64,000 bases of DNA, from NCBI RefSeq assembly GCF_024171535.1, contig NZ_JALJZV010000004.1:62001-126000 (forward strand), read 5' to 3'. The notes below the pieces were generated by a model. It was given only the letters and a program-made list of their open reading frames with translations. It did no database searches and had not been told where the DNA came from. Both the position numbers and the translations under genes were made by a program. This document shows, one piece after another, positions 25,568-34,515 of this stretch. This DNA comes from Flavobacterium sp. HSC-61S13 (GTDB lineage Bacteria; Bacteroidota; Bacteroidia; Flavobacteriales; Flavobacteriaceae). Numbering within the stretch: the stretch's first letter is position 1; each line of letters begins with the position of its first letter.

Positions 25568-27976
25568 ATGCTTAAAAATTGGTTTAAAATATATCTACAC
25601 CTGACCTTTAAAAATAAATTATTTTTCTTTTTAAATATAATTGGTTTGGCCATTGGGATATCGGCCTTAATTCTGGCGGTATTGTATTGGCAAGATGAAC
25701 ACCGTTTTAATGCGTGGAACACCGACCGCGATCGAATTTTCGAAGTGACTTACCACCTAAACGATGAAGGTTTTGTCGCCAGTTCAAGTGCTCTGGGGCC
25801 GAAGTTATATGAGTATCCTGATCTCGTTGAGGAGTACTGTTATTACTCATTTGAATATCTCGAGTTTTTTGCAGAAACAGAATTTAAAAAAGGAGTGATA
25901 GGGAAAATTGCCAATACTCAGGAATCCTTCTTTGAATTTTTTCCTTTCCCTTTTGTATATGGAGATGTTCAAACTGTTTTTAAAGAACCGGGAAGTATTG
26001 CCATTTCGGAGGCTGTTTCTAAAATGTATTTTGGCGATAAAAGCCCGATAGGAAAATTTCTGTCGTTGGCTCATCAGCCTTACAAGGTTAGCGGGGTTTA
26101 TCGATTGAATCAACACAGTTCAATTGCGCCCAATATCGTACTCAACAGTATTGAACGCGAAACCAAACGCGATGAGGAACTGTGGTTAAGCATGAATCTA
26201 GGGTTGCTGATTAAAGCAAAAAAGAAAACGCATAAAAGACCTCTAGAGAAATTGACTACCCAGCTGATTCACGATAGTATCAGCAAGACCTATGCTCGTG
26301 AACAAGGTATTTCAGTCGAAGAGTATGTTGAAAATTATGGCGGTAAAACCGATGCTCGATTTACTTCCTTGGCTGATGTCCGTTTAAATGTAGAGGATAG
26401 TGGTTTGATAGAAGGAGCTGGAAATGTAGAGTTTATGTATGTAGCTCTTAGCTGTGCTTTAATGATTTTGTTGCTCTCCATTGTTAATTACATCAATCTG
26501 ACCAATGCCTATGTTATTCGTAGAATAAATGAATTGGGGATTAGAAAGATCTTAGGAGCGAGTAATAAGCAAATCGTGGGTCAATTGGTCTTTGAGACTT
26601 TGATTAATAGTGCAATTGCGGTAGTTATTGCCTTGGTCTTTGTAGAATTTATATTGCCACATTTTTCAATCTTTATCAACAAGAACTTAATCTTGAATTT
26701 ACTGGATTTTTGGCAGATCATTGCAGGAATTGTTTTTGTCGTAGTCGTATTAGGCGGTTTAATACCAGCTCTGTTTATCTATAAAGTCAGTTTTCTAGCC
26801 ATTTTAAAAGGGAAATACACCAAGAGCCAACGCGGTATCAAATTGAGAAATGTTTTATTGGTAGTGCAATTTGCGATAGCATTTTTCTTTGTAGTCGGAG
26901 GTTTGGTGATTGCGCGTCAAGTGGATTTTATGGCCACAAAAGAATTGGGGTTCCGAGGTGATCAAATTATACAAGCCAAATTATACAACCATCAATCGCG
27001 TCGGAAGTTTTTAGAAACCGAAGAGTTCAGTAGGAAATTGTGTCGAATAAAAGGGGTCGAGGGCATTGCGCTTGGGACTATACCTTTTTCAAATAAGAAT
27101 ATGCCGAGGGGAACTTTGATGATAGACGGAAAACGAGTGGAGTTTGATATTGCAGGGGTGGATTTTAAATATCTGGCTATGTTGGGCTTTCGCAGTAAAA
27201 CGGCCAACGATATCCGTAAAGATACTGTGGTAGATTCTATAGCAACGGTGGCGGTCAATAATCGTTTGGTGGAAGTTTTAGGGATTGAAAATCCCGTTGG
27301 TAAGGAGTTTATGTATAATAAATGTAGATATAGGATATCCGCTGTGCTTGATGATTTTTATAGAACGGGCTTTTATTCAAAGATCAGTCCAATGGTTCTA
27401 TTTGATTATACGGCTATTGACTTCCTGGTCTATCATATCAACGAGGTTTCTATAAAGATTAATTCAGCAGATACCGATAAAACGATTAAGGAAATCGAAG
27501 CGTTTTGGCACAATAATGTCGATGCTGAATATCCTTTCCGAGCGGTCTTTTTGGACAAGCAATTTTCAGAAAATTACCTGCAATATACCAAGCAACGCAA
27601 TTTATTAAGAGGACTAAATCTCGTGGTGGTTTTTATATCCTTATTCGGTCTTTTTGCTTTGGTTTCGTTTTCGATAGAGAGTCGATTGAAGGAAATTGTT
27701 ATTCGAAAGGTTTTAGGTGCGGAAACAGGAAATTTGATTCGAAATCTTGTAACAAAATATGTATTTCTCTGTCTAATTGGTTTTGTAATTGCGATTGTTC
27801 CGACGTATTTGATCATGAATCGATGGTTAGATAATTTTGCTTATCACAACAAGCTGTCGTGGATCCCTTTTGCATTGGCATTCGTTAGTTTGGTTTTTTT
27901 AACCTTGATCGTGGTCGTATTCAGAGCGTATTTTGCAACCCGAATAGACCTGTTGAAACATTTAAAGTATCAATAA
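25568..27976 (+). CDS. FtsX/MacB-like ABC transporter permease
   Basis: An 802-residue permease with a duplicated FtsX architecture. An N-terminal helix (FFFLNIIGLAIGISALILAVLYW) precedes a periplasmic MacB-PCD-like domain. Next come three helices around residues 285-420 containing INELGIRKILGASNKQIVGQLV, a fourth helix at ~430, a second periplasmic domain and three more helices after SRLKEIVIRKVLGAETGNLIRNL. The repeated E(L/I)xIRKxLGA segments are the FtsX coupling helices. With the ATPase at 24084 it forms a mechanotransmission-type transporter; cargo unknown. Last gene of the unit. Confidence 0.88.
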   Translation: MLKNWFKIYLHLTFKNKLFFFLNIIGLAIGISALILAVLYWQDEHRFNAWNTDRDRIFEVTYHLNDEGFVASSSALGPKLYEYPDLVEEYCYYSFEYLEFFAETEFKKGVIGKIANTQESFFEFFPFPFVYGDVQTVFKEPGSIAISEAVSKMYFGDKSPIGKFLSLAHQPYKVSGVYRLNQHSSIAPNIVLNSIERETKRDEELWLSMNLGLLIKAKKKTHKRPLEKLTTQLIHDSISKTYAREQGISVEEYVENYGGKTDARFTSLADVRLNVEDSGLIEGAGNVEFMYVALSCALMILLLSIVNYINLTNAYVIRRINELGIRKILGASNKQIVGQLVFETLINSAIAVVIALVFVEFILPHFSIFINKNLILNLLDFWQIIAGIVFVVVVLGGLIPALFIYKVSFLAILKGKYTKSQRGIKLRNVLLVVQFAIAFFFVVGGLVIARQVDFMATKELGFRGDQIIQAKLYNHQSRRKFLETEEFSRKLCRIKGVEGIALGTIPFSNKNMPRGTLMIDGKRVEFDIAGVDFKYLAMLGFRSKTANDIRKDTVVDSIATVAVNNRLVEVLGIENPVGKEFMYNKCRYRISAVLDDFYRTGFYSKISPMVLFDYTAIDFLVYHINEVSIKINSADTDKTIKEIEAFWHNNVDAEYPFRAVFLDKQFSENYLQYTKQRNLLRGLNLVVVFISLFGLFALVSFSIESRLKEIVIRKVLGAETGNLIRNLVTKYVFLCLIGFVIAIVPTYLIMNRWLDNFAYHNKLSWIPFALAFVSLVFLTLIVVVFRAYFATRIDLLKHLKYQ

Positions 27977-28075
27977 TATAGGGGAGCGGTAGGCTCAACC
28001 TGATATTAAAACGATAATAAATAATATTGGAAAAGTGAATTGAATTAGTTAGTATGAGTTCGGTTCTTGGATGAA

Positions 28076-28101
28076 GAGGGTTTTAAAACATTAAAACCCT
28101 C
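28076..28101. other. Perfect inverted repeat after the transporter operon
   Basis: GAGGGTTTTAA and its complement around a 4-base loop. No T-run follows, so a terminator or mRNA-end stabilising role is uncertain. Confidence 0.4.
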
Positions 28102-28205
28102 GGATTTCACCAATTTTTTGGAGTAAACTCCCCTGCAAGTACTTCAAAAGCTTTTTAAATAAATATATCCAAATACAAAATATCTAATCATTAAATCTAT
28201 ACAAG

Positions 28206-29018
28206 ATGAGAACAGTAATAATTGTTTTTTTATTAGCAAGTCTAGGAATGACTGCACAGGTAAAAGAAAGCAGAAGTGCAAGCGATTTTAATCGCGTAAA
28301 AGTTTCTCAGGGAATTGAGTTGAACTATAAGGTGTCCAACACCATAAAAATTATAGTTGAGGTCGAAAACAAGGCACAATTGGAGGGTGTTATTACCGAA
28401 GTTAATAACAAGGTATTAGAGGTCTATATACAATCCAATAAAAGCAGCTGGGGCCTAGGTAGTAAAAAGCACCAAAGTGTCAAAGTATTCGTAGAAGGAC
28501 CAAATTTGGATGGGGTGACGGTATCATCGTCGGCTATGTTTGTAGCAGAAAACACGATAAAGACTACTGATTTCGCTGTAGAGGTTTCTTCGTCAGGTTT
28601 GTTTAAGGGGGATGTGAAATCTCAAAAAAGCAAGATTGCAGTATCTTCTTCGGGTAAGGTGAATGGGAATTTTCAAGCCACTGACTTGGTGGATATCAAC
28701 ACGAGTTCTTCGGCATCATATCAGGGAACTGTCAGTGCGAAAGAATTGAAAATGGGAACGAGTAGTTCCTCTAAAATCGAAGTGTCTGGTGACGTAAATA
28801 GCGTAAAATCGGAGTCTTCCAGCTCGTCTAAAATTAAAGCGACCGAGCTTAAGGCGAAAACGGTAACTGCTGTAAGCAGCAGCTCATCATCGGCTTATTT
28901 TTCTGTGTCGGAAAGTATAGATGCGAAGGCTACCTCATCTGGTAAAATCCATTATATAGGTAATCCAACGCATGTAAATGTTAAGAAATCCTCTTCGGGC
29001 AAGGTGACTAAAGCTTAA
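28206..29018 (+). CDS. DUF2807 secreted protein with poly-Ser ladder
   Basis: A 270-residue paralogue of the protein at 24805, with signal peptide MRTVIIVFLLASLGMTAQ. From residue 107 onward it carries Ser-Ser-Ser clusters (about 107, 128, 147, 167, 186, 205, 225, 244, 262) with an 18-21 residue period, matching the turn spacing of its neighbour but with Ser-Ser-Ser in place of Asp-Ser. Both end with an IHYIGNPTHV / VIYYGNPKNV segment. It follows the permease by 229 bases and may have its own promoter. Function unknown. Confidence 0.8.
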   Translation: MRTVIIVFLLASLGMTAQVKESRSASDFNRVKVSQGIELNYKVSNTIKIIVEVENKAQLEGVITEVNNKVLEVYIQSNKSSWGLGSKKHQSVKVFVEGPNLDGVTVSSSAMFVAENTIKTTDFAVEVSSSGLFKGDVKSQKSKIAVSSSGKVNGNFQATDLVDINTSSSASYQGTVSAKELKMGTSSSSKIEVSGDVNSVKSESSSSSKIKATELKAKTVTAVSSSSSSAYFSVSESIDAKATSSGKIHYIGNPTHVNVKKSSSGKVTKA

Positions 29019-29058
29019 CGCCTTTGCGTGTGTCCCCAATTCTTTTTTATTCAATTTT

Positions 29059-29090
29059 GCGAGTTTCCCAAAAGGGGGCTCGCATTTTTT
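29059..29090 (+). terminator. Terminator of the second DUF2807 gene
   Basis: GCGAGtttCCC/GGGggCTCGC hairpin with AAAA loop followed by a T-run. Confidence 0.6.
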
Positions 29091-29139
29091 CAAATAAGCG
29101 GGGCAATTACCGTCAGAAAAACAAGCGTTTGCTGGCGTT

Positions 29140-29715
29140 TTAGCCCTTTAAAAACTTTTGAATATTTTCTTGTATTTCCTCTTTTGACTTGGTGTAATTA
29201 GAGATATAAACAACTTCTGCTTTTTTGTTATACAGTACTATTCTGCCTAAGTCAGCCATCGGTTCCGGATCGCCAGCACGTTTTAGGAATTCTTTGTATT
29301 TAGTGCGTTGTCCTTTTCCGAGTTCGTCTTTTATAATATAGATGTTTTTTACTTCGGGATAATTTGTCGCAAAGAAAGCCTCTGTTCTGCTTAAATCTGA
29401 TGTGGAGTTTTCTTTAGAGTGTATCATAAGAATAAAATTAAGATCTTCTCGAGTAGAAAAATCCACTAATAATTTGGGTAGTTCTTGTATGCAGGGAGCG
29501 CACCAAACGGCAAACATGTAGACCAAGGTTTTCTTGCCCGTATTTTTGATCATACATTTCACATCTTCATTGTCAATTCGATACATGAATTCAGATTTTG
29601 CCGTTTTCTTGATTTGGCAATCTTGTGTCATTTTTTGACTGTGTGCAGACAGGGACACCATAAAAAGCACTAGCGCTATAAAATTATTTTTTGTAATCAT
29701 TATTTTCTTCATCAA
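29140..29715 (-). CDS. TlpA-like periplasmic thioredoxin-fold protein
   Basis: A 191-residue exported protein. After a signal peptide ending near SAHSQ, the thioredoxin fold carries the redox motif WCAPC (C72, C75) in VYMFAVWCAPCIQELPKLLVDF. Two extra cysteines (C33, C54) lie before the fold. Relatives reduce or isomerise disulfides in the periplasm. The cis-Pro region is not obvious. Tandem ATGs at 29715 and 29712 are both possible starts. It stands alone on the minus strand; partner unknown. Confidence 0.78.
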   Translation of the reverse strand: MMKKIMITKNNFIALVLFMVSLSAHSQKMTQDCQIKKTAKSEFMYRIDNEDVKCMIKNTGKKTLVYMFAVWCAPCIQELPKLLVDFSTREDLNFILMIHSKENSTSDLSRTEAFFATNYPEVKNIYIIKDELGKGQRTKYKEFLKRAGDPEPMADLGRIVLYNKKAEVVYISNYTKSKEEIQENIQKFLKG

Positions 29716-29901
29716 TTAATGATAAATATAGTATTAAAAAGAGTTGGAACGCACTATTGTTTTGTAATATTATTTGGAAGGTGTGCTGTTTTAGACCAGT
29801 GTTGGCTGAAGCTCTTTTGAGCATCATAGTTTTTCTCTATAACAGTTGCATTCTTATCTATATTTAGAATACATTAACTTTAAAATCTCGACATTTACCA
29901 T

Positions 29902-29909
29902 TATATTTG
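29902..29909 (+). promoter_or_regulatory. mrp -7 promoter element
   Basis: TATATTTG, 47 bases before the mrp start. Confidence 0.55.
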
Positions 29910-29956
29910 CCTATTAACGACGGTGGTATTAATCTGTTGGAAACGAAACGTATATA

Positions 29957-31087
29957 ATGAAATTAGATAGAAAAGAAATTCTGAAAGCATTAGAGACCAT
30001 TTCTGTTGCTGGAGAAGGAAAAAATATGGTAGAAAGTGGTGTTGTTCAGAATGTTATGACCTTCGGTGACGAGGTAGTCGTAGATTTAGTATTGACCACT
30101 CCTGCCTTACACATCAAAAAAAGAGCTGAAGTCGATGTGATGAAGGCAATTCATGATCAAATCGACGAAAAGATCAAGGTTAAGGTGAATATCAAAGTAG
30201 AGAATGCGGAGAAACCTGAAATCAAGGGCAAAGCAATTCCTGGAATCAGTAATATCGTGGCTATTTCTTCTGGAAAAGGAGGGGTAGGTAAATCTACGGT
30301 GACGGCAAATATAGCGGTGACCTTGACAAATATGGGATTTAAAGTCGGTGTTTTAGACGCGGATATTTATGGGCCATCGATGCCTATTATGTTCGATGTT
30401 GAAAATGCTCGACCTATTTCTGTAGAGGTTAATGGAAAATCGAAGATGAAACCGATCACGAGTTACGGTGTTGAAATTTTGTCGATTGGGTTTTTTACCA
30501 GACCAGACCAAGCGGTTATCTGGAGAGGACCTATGGCTTCCAAGGCGTTGAATCAAATGATTTTTGATGCGGATTGGGGCGAATTGGATTTTTTATTGTT
30601 AGATCTACCTCCGGGAACAGGTGATATTCACTTGTCTATTTTACAATCGTTACCTGTTACAGGTGCTGTTGTAGTGAGTACGCCTCAAGCAGTAGCCTTA
30701 GCTGATGCTAAAAAAGGTGTATCGATGTTTATGTCAGACAGCATCAATGTTCCGGTATTGGGAATTATCGAAAATATGGCTTACTTCACTCCTGAAGAAT
30801 TGCCAAATAACAAATATTATATCTTCGGAGAAGGGGGAGCTCGAAACTTAGCTCAAGATTTAGAAGTGCCTTTCCTTGGAGAAGTACCTTTAGTGCAGAG
30901 TATACGAGAAGCAGGTGATTACGGTCGTCCAGCAGCCCTTCAAGAAGGAACGGTAGTAGCGAATGCGTTCGATGCGATCGTTAAAAACGTCGTGCAAGAA
31001 GTAGTGAAGCGAAACGATAGTTTACCAGCTACTGAAGCAGTTAAAATTACGACTATGGCGGGTTGTTCTGCAGTGGGAAAAAACTAA
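29957..31087 (+). CDS. mrp: Mrp/ApbC-family iron-sulfur cluster carrier ATPase
   Basis: A 376-residue cytosolic P-loop protein that holds and transfers Fe-S clusters. It has an N-terminal MIP18/DUF59 domain (residues 1-90), the deviant Walker A SSGKGGVGKST at 104-114, the segment VLDADIYGPSMPIMF, and LLLDLPPGTGDIHLSI. The CxxC typical of some homologues is not evident in the core; a single Cys is near the C-terminus (AGCSAVGKN). The NifU-like gene 34 bases downstream is consistent with joint Fe-S assembly. Confidence 0.93.
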   Translation: MKLDRKEILKALETISVAGEGKNMVESGVVQNVMTFGDEVVVDLVLTTPALHIKKRAEVDVMKAIHDQIDEKIKVKVNIKVENAEKPEIKGKAIPGISNIVAISSGKGGVGKSTVTANIAVTLTNMGFKVGVLDADIYGPSMPIMFDVENARPISVEVNGKSKMKPITSYGVEILSIGFFTRPDQAVIWRGPMASKALNQMIFDADWGELDFLLLDLPPGTGDIHLSILQSLPVTGAVVVSTPQAVALADAKKGVSMFMSDSINVPVLGIIENMAYFTPEELPNNKYYIFGEGGARNLAQDLEVPFLGEVPLVQSIREAGDYGRPAALQEGTVVANAFDAIVKNVVQEVVKRNDSLPATEAVKITTMAGCSAVGKN

Positions 31088-31121
31088 TACGGACTTTTTT
31101 ACACTCATTTAAAATTTAATT

Positions 31122-31361
31122 ATGACAACAAATACTATTCAACAGAACGTTGAGAAAGCCTTAGAAGAAATTCGTCCTTTTTTAAAATCGGATGGCGGAG
31201 ATATTACGCTGATTTCAATCGATGATAATAAACACGTAAAAGTTAGGTTAGAAGGGGCATGTACTTCTTGTAATGTCAATCAGATGACCTTGAAAGCAGG
31301 AGTGGAAACAACTATTAAGAAGTATGCTCCTGAGATTGAAACCGTTGTAAACGTAGAGTAA
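31122..31361 (+). CDS. NifU C-terminal-domain Fe-S scaffold protein
   Basis: A 79-residue protein made of the NifU C-terminal domain alone. The cluster ligands are C47 and C50 in GACTSCNVNQMTLKAGVE, and the N-terminal RPFLKSDGGDITL segment is diagnostic. Such Nfu-type proteins carry a [4Fe-4S] cluster bridging a dimer and deliver it to targets. It follows mrp closely and is probably cotranscribed with it. Confidence 0.92.
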   Translation: MTTNTIQQNVEKALEEIRPFLKSDGGDITLISIDDNKHVKVRLEGACTSCNVNQMTLKAGVETTIKKYAPEIETVVNVE

Positions 31362-31491
31362 GAGGGTAAAGTGCCCGAGCTTTTTAGCATTCTTTATTTC
31401 CAAAATGATGTCGTTTCAATCGGGGTGAATTGACATTAATCATGGTGTAGGCTAAAAAGATTTATAACCTTTGTAATAAATTTTTAGAACT

Positions 31492-32544
31492 ATGATTCAA
31501 ACCGATATCTTAATCATTGGTGCTGGTCCAACAGGATTATTCACCGTTTTTGAAGCGGGACTTTTAAAATTAAAATGCCATATTATCGATGGACTACCGC
31601 AACCGGGAGGACAATTGACCGAGTTGTATCCTAAAAAACCAATTTTTGATATACCGGGATATCCTTCTGTAGGGGCTGCAGAATTAGTAGATAATTTAAT
31701 GGAGCAAATCAAGCAATTTCAACCGGGGTTTACCCTTAATGAAGTTGCTGAAACTATAGATAAATTAGAGGACGGTACTTTTGTTGTGACCACTAATAAG
31801 GGAACAAAACACCATGCGAAAGCCGTTGCCATTGCAGGAGGTTTAGGTAGTTTCGAACCGCGTAAACCACTCATTGATAACATCGGTTATTACGAGGATA
31901 AAGGCGTGGAGTATTTTGTTAAAAACCCAGAGCTATTCCGCGATAAAAAGATCGTGATTTCTGGAGGAGGAGATTCTGCTTTGGATTGGAGCGTGTTTTT
32001 AGCCGATGTAGCCAAAGAGGTTACCTTGGTACACCGACGTAACGAATTTCGTGGAGCTTTGGATTCTGTAGAGAAAGTACAGCATCTAAAAGATCAAGGT
32101 AAAATCAATTTGATTACACCTGCTGAGGTAATTAGTATTCATGGCGAAGATCGTGTTGAAGGAGTGACTTTAGAGCGCGACGGACAACAAGATTTGTTGG
32201 CTTGTGATTATTTTATCCCTTTATTTGGTTTGACACCAAAGTTAGGTCCTATTGCAAATTGGGGATTGGAAATTGAGAAAAACGCGATCAAAGTAAACAA
32301 TGCCTTAGATTATCAAACCAATATAGAAGGCATTTATGCCATTGGGGATATCAACACGTATCCGGGTAAATTAAAGTTGATTCTTTGCGGTTTTCACGAG
32401 GCGACATTAATGTGTCAAAGTGTTTATAATCGATTGAATCCAGGGAAGAAATACGTTTTAAAATATACTACGGTTTCGGGTATCGATGGATTCGATGGAT
32501 CAAGAAAAGAAGCTGAAAAAGCAGTTGTAAAAGCTATAGATTAA
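31492..32544 (+). CDS. Thioredoxin-reductase-like ferredoxin-NADP+ reductase
   Basis: A 350-residue flavoprotein with FAD motif ILIIGAGPTGLFTVFEAG near residue 5, NAD(P) motif KIVISGGGDSALDW at about 157-171, and GIYAIGDINTYPGKLKLI for FAD at the C-terminus. It lacks the CxxC of thioredoxin reductases, so it belongs to the TrxR-like FNR class that exchanges electrons between NADPH and ferredoxin or flavodoxin. The [2Fe-2S] ferredoxin gene 5 bases downstream is its likely partner. Confidence 0.9.
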   Translation: MIQTDILIIGAGPTGLFTVFEAGLLKLKCHIIDGLPQPGGQLTELYPKKPIFDIPGYPSVGAAELVDNLMEQIKQFQPGFTLNEVAETIDKLEDGTFVVTTNKGTKHHAKAVAIAGGLGSFEPRKPLIDNIGYYEDKGVEYFVKNPELFRDKKIVISGGGDSALDWSVFLADVAKEVTLVHRRNEFRGALDSVEKVQHLKDQGKINLITPAEVISIHGEDRVEGVTLERDGQQDLLACDYFIPLFGLTPKLGPIANWGLEIEKNAIKVNNALDYQTNIEGIYAIGDINTYPGKLKLILCGFHEATLMCQSVYNRLNPGKKYVLKYTTVSGIDGFDGSRKEAEKAVVKAID

Positions 32545-32549
32545 AAATC

Positions 32550-32879
32550 ATGTCAGATATTAAGATTACTATCGTTGATAGAGAGGGTGTGCGTCATGAA
32601 GTAGATGCGCCAACAGATATGAATATGAATATCATGGAGTTGGTTCGTGCTTACGAACTAGCCCCGGAGGGAACTATTGGTATTTGTGGAGGAATGGCGA
32701 TGTGTGCTTCTTGTCAATGTTATATTTTAAATGATGTAGTGTTACCTGAAAAGAATCCCGATGAGGATGCGATGTTATGGGAAGCATTCAATGTAAAAGA
32801 TAACAGTAGATTAGGATGTCAGATTCATATCACTCCTGAAATTGAGGGATTGGAATTGGAACTCGCTCCCGATATGTAA
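32550..32879 (+). CDS. Adrenodoxin-type [2Fe-2S] ferredoxin
   Basis: A 109-residue ferredoxin with ligands C46-x5-C52-x2-C55 and C90, the spacing of the adrenodoxin/Isc Fdx class. C57 is an additional cysteine. The acidic stretch PEKNPDEDAMLWEAF is the region that docks reductases. Encoded immediately after a TrxR-like ferredoxin reductase, forming a self-contained NADPH-reductase-ferredoxin pair next to the Fe-S biogenesis genes mrp and nfu. Confidence 0.92.
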   Translation: MSDIKITIVDREGVRHEVDAPTDMNMNIMELVRAYELAPEGTIGICGGMAMCASCQCYILNDVVLPEKNPDEDAMLWEAFNVKDNSRLGCQIHITPEIEGLELELAPDM

Positions 32880-32896
32880 TGAGGTGTTTTAAGTTT

Positions 32897-32935
32897 TAAA
32901 AAAGCAGCTTGTCCGATGGATAAGCTGCTTTTTTT
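32897..32935 (+). terminator. Terminator of the reductase-ferredoxin operon
   Basis: AAGCAGCTT...AAGCTGCTT stem with inner TCC/GGA pairs, A-run before and T-run after. Confidence 0.85.
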
Positions 32936-33196
32936 ATGAAGTTTTTTGCTAAATGGCGTTTTATGCTTATCTTTAATAAGAGCGGTAGGGGACTTGCCCC
33001 TGTTGTTTTGGTAGTGGAGGTTTGTTTTCTCAGTATAGTAGTACATACGATACAGTTTCGAAAACGATATTCAATTCCGGTTGTTGTACTGCTGTGAATC
33101 TCGAATGTTGTCGTTGTGGCTTGCGAATTGCTAAATAAATCTAGAAGAAATAACCCCTTGGTCTGTGATAAAAAGAATTGTTGTAATTATGCCTTT

Positions 33197-33232
33197 TACC
33201 TTTGATTTCTACTGACAGATTACTTACTTTTG
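33197..33232 (+). promoter_or_regulatory. Two -7 elements upstream of acyl-CoA dehydrogenase
   Basis: TACCTTTG (33197-33204) and TACTTTTG (33225-33232) both fit the consensus; the second lies 29 bases before the ATG. Confidence 0.5.
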
Positions 33233-33261
33233 TTTTTCTATTTTAATTAATTGACTATAAA

Positions 33262-34440
33262 ATGAAACCAGATTTATTTCAAGCCCCTGATTACTACTTG
33301 TTAGATGATTTATTGTCTGAAGAACATAAATTAGTTCGTGATGCAACTCGTGCATGGGTGAAACGCGATGTTACACCTATTATTGAAGAGTATGCGCAAC
33401 GAGCAGAATTTCCTAAGCAATTGATCAAAGGCTTAGCGGAAATAGGTGGTTTTGGTCCTTATATTCCGGAGGAATATGGAGGAGCGGGATTAGATCAAAT
33501 CTCTTATGGTTTAATTATGCAAGAAATCGAGCGTGGAGATAGTGGAATTCGTTCGACTTCTTCTGTGCAATCTTCTTTAGTAATGTATCCAATTTGGAAA
33601 TATGGAAATGAAGAGCAACGTAAAAAATACCTTCCGAAGTTAGCTACTGGAGAATTTATTGGTTGTTTTGGATTAACAGAGCCTGATTTTGGATCCAATC
33701 CAAGTGGTATGATAACCAACTTTAAAGACATGGGTGACCATTATCTTTTGAATGGAGCAAAGATGTGGATCTCGAATGCACCGTTTGCGGATATTGCTGT
33801 AGTTTGGGCGAAAAATGAAGAAGGACGTATACACGGTTTGATTGTTGAAAGGGGAATGGATGGTTTTTCAACTCCAGAAACACACAATAAATGGTCGTTA
33901 AGAGCTTCTTCAACAGGAGAATTGATCTTTGACAATGTAAAAGTACCTAAAGAGAATTTATTGCCTAATAAATCGGGTCTAGGAGCACCACTAGGATGTT
34001 TGGATTCGGCTCGTTATGGAATTGCTTGGGGTGCGATAGGGGCAGCAATGGATTGTTATGATACGGCTTTGCGTTATTCGCAACAACGTATTCAGTTTGA
34101 CAAACCTATTGGTGCGACTCAATTGCAACAAAAGAAATTGGCAGAAATGATTACTGAAATCACCAAAGCGCAATTGTTGACTTGGAGATTGGGTGTTCTG
34201 AGAAATGAAGGTAGAGCAACTACTGCACAAATCTCTATGGCAAAAAGAAATAACGTGGATATGGCTTTGACCATTGCTCGTGATGCTCGACAAATGTTAG
34301 GAGGTATGGGGATAACAGGAGAGTATTCTATTATGCGTCATATGATGAATTTGGAGTCTGTAGTTACCTATGAAGGAACACACGATATTCACTTGTTGAT
34401 AACGGGTATGGACGTGACGGGATTCCCGGCATTTAAGTAA
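33262..34440 (+). CDS. Acyl-CoA dehydrogenase, glutaryl-CoA dehydrogenase-like
   Basis: A 392-residue FAD enzyme with substrate/FAD motifs CFGLTEPDFGSNPSGM and MWISNAPFADIAVVWAK and the catalytic base in VVTYEGTHDIHLLI (Glu of YEGT). The YEGTHDIH context and the N-terminal DYYLLDDLLSEEHKLVRD resemble glutaryl-CoA dehydrogenase, which oxidises and decarboxylates glutaryl-CoA in lysine/tryptophan breakdown. No electron-transfer flavoprotein genes are adjacent. Family certain; substrate inferred. Confidence 0.88.
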   Translation: MKPDLFQAPDYYLLDDLLSEEHKLVRDATRAWVKRDVTPIIEEYAQRAEFPKQLIKGLAEIGGFGPYIPEEYGGAGLDQISYGLIMQEIERGDSGIRSTSSVQSSLVMYPIWKYGNEEQRKKYLPKLATGEFIGCFGLTEPDFGSNPSGMITNFKDMGDHYLLNGAKMWISNAPFADIAVVWAKNEEGRIHGLIVERGMDGFSTPETHNKWSLRASSTGELIFDNVKVPKENLLPNKSGLGAPLGCLDSARYGIAWGAIGAAMDCYDTALRYSQQRIQFDKPIGATQLQQKKLAEMITEITKAQLLTWRLGVLRNEGRATTAQISMAKRNNVDMALTIARDARQMLGGMGITGEYSIMRHMMNLESVVTYEGTHDIHLLITGMDVTGFPAFK

Positions 34441-34465
34441 AAAACTAAAAGGTTAAAATGATACC

Positions 34466-34495
34466 AAAAGCTTCTCTTAATCGGGAAGCTTTTTT
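34466..34495 (+). terminator. Acyl-CoA dehydrogenase terminator
   Basis: AAAAGCTTC/GAAGCTTTT stem followed by Ts; the T-run runs into the next gene's promoter. Confidence 0.75.
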
Positions 34496-34502
34496 AATTT
34501 TG
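34495..34502 (+). promoter_or_regulatory. -7 promoter of the DUF3050 gene
   Basis: TAATTTTG overlaps the end of the preceding terminator and is only 13 bases before the ATG at 34516, implying a very short 5' leader. Confidence 0.5.
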
Positions 34503-34515
34503 TAAAAAAAGAGTC

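Larger units (their letters stand above)
32880..33261. other. Intergenic region, 382 bases
   Basis: Holds the ferredoxin terminator (32897-32935) and two TAnnTTTG elements near the right end (33197-33204, 33225-33232). I see no gene or structured RNA in the remainder. Confidence 0.6.
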
